Source of the DNA: Spirodela intermedia
Lineage: Eukaryota > Streptophyta > Magnoliopsida > Alismatales > Araceae
Assembly (NCBI GenBank): GCA_902729315.2
Contig: LR746265.1
Coordinates: 4,010,892 to 4,074,891 of the forward strand
Direction of reading: 5' to 3'
DNA: 64,000 nt
Shown: positions 59,901 through 64,000 of the stretch, piece by piece
Layout: each line of letters starts with the position of its first letter
Numbering within the stretch: position 1 is the stretch's first letter
Translations under genes and position numbers: made by a program
Notes under the pieces: model-generated
Database searches by the model: none
Seen by the model: only the letters and a program-made list of their open reading frames with translations
Told to the model about the DNA's origin: nothing

Positions 59901-62900
59901 TACTTATCATATCTTCACTGCTAAGAGAAAGTTCCTTCATATAGTATTTGGAGTTGCATGTATTTTGATCAGCAGTCGAATAAACATATTAAGAGATGCA
60001 AAACTCGTCATATTGAATTGTCTAAAGACCCTAAAACAGTTCATATGCTCGATCGGCTAAAATTATTTTGAACATATTCTGAAGAATATAGTGTACTTAT
60101 TCATGTCTCCACGGATGATTAAGGGTGCATGATCAATATCATATTTTGATTTAGCAATCAAAATGTCTCACAATGCTCTTTGGTTGGTAATGTACGCCCT
60201 TCTCTTTTGTACTCATCATATATTCAAGTAATTTGGTTTATCCATTTTTCATTCACCTCTTGATGTTAGTTATTTAGAGAAAATGGTTCTATTTAAATTA
60301 TTGACACACTTTGTTTACACAGATGTTTCTGAGTACATTGATAGATGTAGCTGGACACGCTGGTAAGGTTGATGTTGCTTTTGAGATCCTGAAGAATGTG
60401 AGAAGCAGAGGAATTCAACCCGGTGATATGTCTTATAGCTCATTGATGGGTGCTTGCTGCAATGTACGCAATTTTTGGTTCATGCTGCGGTTTCATGCAA
60501 TACTGTCCACTAGATTCCATTGTATATACCTCAAATGCGATCTTATCCTATGCTTCCACTGACACTATGTTGCCAGCTTTGCCAAACTCGATATTATTAT
60601 TTTTACCCTTGAATTTGCCACATTTTCTTTTGAAATGGTGTTCATAGCAATCTGGAAGACCCATACAATTTTTTCCTCCACTTTTGCAGGCGAAAAATTG
60701 GCAGAAAGCTCTGGAACTTCATGAGTTCATTATGGCTAATAAAATAGTTCCAACAGTTTCTACAATGAATGCTTTAGTTACTTCCTTATGTAAGTCTTTC
60801 CAATTTTCAACGTGTGATGCTTTATTTTTCTTCTTAGAATGTCATAGACTTTAACATTTGATATTCAGTTATTGCTTAATTCATTATTTGATTTGCCTTG
60901 TTGAGATTTTTTCCTTTATAATTTCTTTTTCCTCTAACCGCACTCAGATTTATGACCTGAGCCTTTGCAGTGGGTTTATCATGATTTAGGAAGATCTTTT
61001 CCCTTTTTTTCATAGTCATCATTGGTAAATCTTTAGGCCTTCAATTTTCATATGTGCCCTTCTAATTATTGTTGGGGCATAGTTTCTTAAACCTCTTGAA
61101 GATGTACCCTCCATTTTGATCTAAAATACCGATTCACCTAATTAAGATGTTCAGGGAATATTTTCTGGTAGGAACCTTGATCTAGAAGATGGTAGAATTT
61201 CCTCTGAGAAGAATAGGAACAGGGGTTGGGGGTTGAGTCGTGGAGACCGAATCGGTTCTGCCACAACAGACGGAGGATCTCCAGAGACTTTGGGAACAAA
61301 TGTTTCTTTTTCTGCCCTATACAATGGAGTTCCCCTTATTTATAAACCTCAATCTTCCCCTTCACACGTGGGTGCTTACGAACATCCACGTGCATCAGTT
61401 GGACCGGAAGAAGCTGGAAACATCTTTAGTCGAGTATGTCTTAATGGGAGACTTATCATTTTCCCATAAGTTACAAAAGTTGTGAGGTTTATTAGGGTCC
61501 GTAAATTCCCTGTGCATTGCTGTCATGATAATCATTTTCGGGTTGGGAAACTCCCCTCTTTTTCTTTCAAGAAATTCATTTCCATCATTCAGATGATGAA
61601 TAGACGAACTAAAGCTTCATAAATGCAACCTAGCTGGGAGTTATGCAGCAGAATTACCACAGCAGGTCCAGTGTATAGTCAAAAAAGTGTAAAATATTAC
61701 ATGCTATATTAACAACGAAATTTCAATCTAAAAGGAAAATAATTTCGGGGCAGTTAAAAGAGTACGTTCTACCACATGTTATACAGAAGAGCAGACGCTC
61801 TTGAGTGTTTTGAGACAAAAGGTAACTCTTGAAGCGAACAGCATAGCAATTTGCAACTGACATTTGAATTCTCACTTATGAGAGATGAAACTCTTTTCTG
61901 AATGAATGCTACTTCTAGTTTGTCTGGATTCTCCAATGTGCCTCCGAATCATGCACAATCTCCGTGGAGAGTTTCTTGAAAATTCGCCATCTGTGTTTTG
62001 TGAGGAAAATTCCCACAGTTTTTTCTATTATTCAGATGTGTTCTGGATTTTTGAACTGTGTTTCTACTGCTATTCTCTCCGGAGTTACCAGCAGAAGCAT
62101 CACTCGACCATTTTCCTAGGAGTGGCAAGCATTTCTGTATGTTAAAAAATCTGCCTTCTTGTCATAAAGGAAGAAAAGATACCCTTATGGGATCTGCATT
62201 CTTTATTTTCCACTTTATAGAAGAAAAATCTCGGGTCGTCTCCTTTCATCTATTTCCTCAAGTTATCTGGAACCCTTTTTCTCATCCTACAACACTTTGC
62301 GAGTGAAAGTTGTTTTTTCCATTATTTTCCAATTCTGTATACCTTTGTTGTGCTTTTCTGTCTCCTATAAATGATAAAATTGAAAGATGGCGAGTTCCAA
62401 GTGAAAAAATTATATATCTAGGTTCATCTCTCTCTGAGATTTTTTCCACTTTAAATGCCTTAGAAGCCGTTGACTTCAGGCCCGAGCAGGCGTATTGGAT
62501 GGTTCCACCATTATAATTCATGAACGGAAAAGGAATTACATTATAATAAATAGTTGAAACCTTGTTTAAGTCATCAATGATGAAATTAATCAATTTAAAT
62601 CACGTGCATCTCTATGAGTGTAAGCTAGATTTATAAGAGCTCGTTTTTATCTAGGTTCATTGAATGTCTCCCTGGTGGTTGGTAATGGGCTGCGTTAAAT
62701 GAATGTGCAGGGCATTGCGTGCATTCAATGCCAAGTATCTTCTCTGAAGTGCTCGAAAACCACTTTTTTTCTAGGGTGACAAAAAAATCATGAATGAATT
62801 GTAGAGTACGAAGAGCGACTAAAACTAATTACACCAGGTGAATGAAAGCCGAAAAGAGAATTACATAAATAAGATAACATCGTCTCAGAGTACTAACGTT

Positions 62901-63717
62901 AGGGTAAACAAAGGGTCGGCATAGATCTAATTGAATTGATGGTAAATGCACAAGAGAAGAAGAAAAATAATATAACGCTATCTCAAACATCATCTGAAGA
63001 AAAACAAGGTGGAATTATCTTTGAATCTTATCCAAACATTACATACATCCTGGAGAAAATATAGGCAAGAATTAACAGTTTCTGATCATTTTCTATTAAG
63101 AAATGTCTAGTGATTCCCGAAATAAGTTTCTAGGGTTTAATTGTCCAAAAATCCGTTTCCCCTGGTATACATGTTATCTGGATTACATATATGATGATGT
63201 TTCACCATATTTCAACTCCGTGAGAGTCGTGGCATTTTATTGAGATATGTGGCATTGTACACAATGTTGGTGTGATTGTTTTCATTTTTTAATCCATGCT
63301 ACTGTTCTGAGTTTTCCCCTTGGATGTGTGGAATATATGATGTCTGGGGATACAAATTGCCGATCATTCGTCATAGTTGGCTGAAGGATGATTCGATATT
63401 TCACCGTTTGTATGTCATAATTTTGATGTAGGTGACGGGGGCCAGTTGCATAAAGCCGTTGAAGTTTTCAATGAAATGAAGGAAGCTGGTGTTTGCCCAA
63501 ATGGCGTAGCCTATTCAATCCTCATTGTAGCATGTGAAAAGTAACATCAGTGATGCACCTCCTTTCTTATATGTATATATTAACTTTAACAGTCACATTC
63601 ACAATTGTTGCATTCTCTATTGAAGGAAAGATGCGGTAGAATTGGGCTTCCAGCTCTTTTCACAGGCTAAAACAGACGGTGTTCGTCCTAATCTTATCAT
63701 GTGCCGGTGCTTGACTG
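50919..63717 (+). CDS. MRL1: MRL1 chloroplast PPR protein (MATURATION OF RBCL 1), 3' end missing
   Basis: Thirteen exons in phase: 50919-51078, 51373-51505, 53045-53236, 53403-53466, 53570-53714, 53828-53943, 55966-56094, 56259-56432, 56820-56984, 60323-60463, 60690-60789, 63432-63540 and 63626-63717, about 573 codons. The gene continues past the right edge (Arabidopsis MRL1 is about 1090 residues). MRL1 (At4g34830) binds the rbcL 5' UTR in chloroplasts and protects the processed transcript. Family text includes VYHARFLKTCKSHKAVTEAL, FTKLIQQPSLSTFNMLLSVC, RPDCQLYTTLISTCAKSGNV, IHTYGALIDGCARAGQVAKA, RVIFNALINACGQSGAVDRA, YSSLMGACCNAKNWQKALEL and GVRPNLIMCRCL. Exons 3-13 are firm. The first two exons are the weakest: they give an Arg/Ser-rich leader and a hydrophobic stretch (SLIGLLCSEPISAATHC), and rest on splice consensus and phase. 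Several introns exceed 2 kb. A duplicated acceptor precedes exon 3. Confidence 0.87.
52941..53050 (+). repeat. 32-bp direct repeat (period 78) that duplicates the MRL1 exon 3 acceptor
   Basis: GGACTGGTAACTTTTGGATG and the following CTATAGAGAAGG occur at 52941-52972 and again, exactly, at 53019-53050. The CTATAG|A acceptor used for exon 3 (53045) is in copy 2. The same site in copy 1 (52967) would lead through GEGLVYILNFS-like sequence to an in-frame TAA. AGAAGGACTGGT at both junctions suggests the duplication arose at a short homology. Confidence 0.92.
53944..55965 (+). other. MRL1 intron 6 with a possible retroelement scrap
   Basis: A 2-kb intron. On the minus strand, 54851-55183 holds a 110-codon open frame with HKYVNLDFFSSTPSTYFNPS and LLSADDIVPS, faintly like the proline/serine-rich linker after copia integrase. 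No other conserved domain is present, so this may be chance. Confidence 0.3.
56985..60322 (+). other. MRL1 intron 9, large, unassigned content
   Basis: A 3.3-kb intron. A 140-codon minus-strand frame at 58650-59072 and plus-strand frames at 59241-59815 have ordinary-looking amino-acid composition but no recognised family. They may be remains of an insertion. Confidence 0.35.
60790..63431 (+). other. MRL1 intron 11, large, nothing recognised
   Basis: A 2.6-kb intron between the exons coding TSL|C and DGGQLHKAVEV. AT-rich. No domain-bearing frame seen. Confidence 0.4.
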
Positions 63718-64000
63718 GTATTTTTTTTTTAATTTTTCAGCTTTATTATCACTAGTGTTATTTTTTTTCTGAAAATCATTTATTCTTCACAAAAGGAGGC
63801 CCGATCTGTCCTTACCTTTTCTAATCATTTGATTCTGCTATTGATAATCGAACAAATGAGTAAGCCAATATTACAAGCCAAGTGGGCAGTCTAATTGTCT
63901 CACGCTGATTCTGCACCTGAAGTTCGCCGTAAGAATTGGTTATCTCCCAATTTCATCATGTGGCAATGGCTGACTCATGGATCCATAGATCTATTTTCTA
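63718..64000 (+). other. Start of the next MRL1 intron at the window edge
   Basis: Begins with GTATTT directly after the exon ending in CRCLTG. No further exon is seen before 64000. Confidence 0.5.

Overview
The window is nuclear DNA of a flowering plant. Genes are split by GT-AG introns, several coding exons are GC-rich inside AT-rich introns and spacers, and every recognisable protein is a typical angiosperm one. The contrast between GC-rich exons (for example LAP5 and APS) and AT-rich surroundings would suit a monocot, but I cannot name the species.

Layout, left to right. (1) 829-1659, minus: the first four coding exons of an XAP5 protein (XCT); the rest lies off the left edge. (2) 2604-7358, minus: a BIG BROTHER-related RING-H2 E3 ligase (BBR) with seven coding exons, a long poly-glutamate tract and an exact 41-bp tandem duplication that breaks its frame. 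(3) 7877-10702, plus: an intronless P-class PPR protein resembling At5g65560, divergent from BBR. (4) 10703-13560: no recognised gene, but a few exon-like readings. (5) 13681-21158, plus: methylthioadenosine nucleosidase (MTN), eight exons. (6) 22002-23337, plus: a LAP5/PKSB-type type III polyketide synthase of pollen-wall synthesis. (7) 23338-27110: mostly empty, with a GC-richer ACGT-box segment at 25.56-26.60 kb. (8) 27111-29842, minus: the meiotic cyclin SOLO DANCERS (SDS), complete in seven exons. (9) 30481-36620: an AT-rich block holding a decayed Ty3/gypsy-type retroelement. (10) 36902-46151, plus: a 2029-residue URB2/NPA2 ribosome-biogenesis protein, ten exons. (11) 47498-50022, minus: plastid ATP sulfurylase, five exons. 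(12) 50919 to the right edge, plus: MRL1, the PPR protein that stabilises rbcL mRNA; thirteen exons are visible and the 3' part is missing.

All gene models were built by hand and checked for splice signals and reading phase; total coding lengths of MTN, LAP5, SDS, URB2 and APS are exact multiples of three. MTN, LAP5 and MRL1 correspond, from memory, to the Arabidopsis neighbours At4g34840, At4g34850 and At4g34830, so part of the window looks like an expanded conserved block. The genes do not form one pathway: they cover clock/RNA regulation, ubiquitination, organelle RNA processing, methionine salvage, sporopollenin, meiosis, ribosome assembly and sulfate assimilation. LAP5 and SDS both act in anthers, but I see no shared regulatory signal.

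I found no CRISPR, operon, integron, tRNA or rRNA gene and no clearly new biological system. The best leads are the BBR frameshift, a duplicated 3' splice site in MRL1, an alternative last exon after URB2, an unassigned two-exon reading near 11.6-12.7 kb, and a cDNA-adapter-like sequence in an APS intron.
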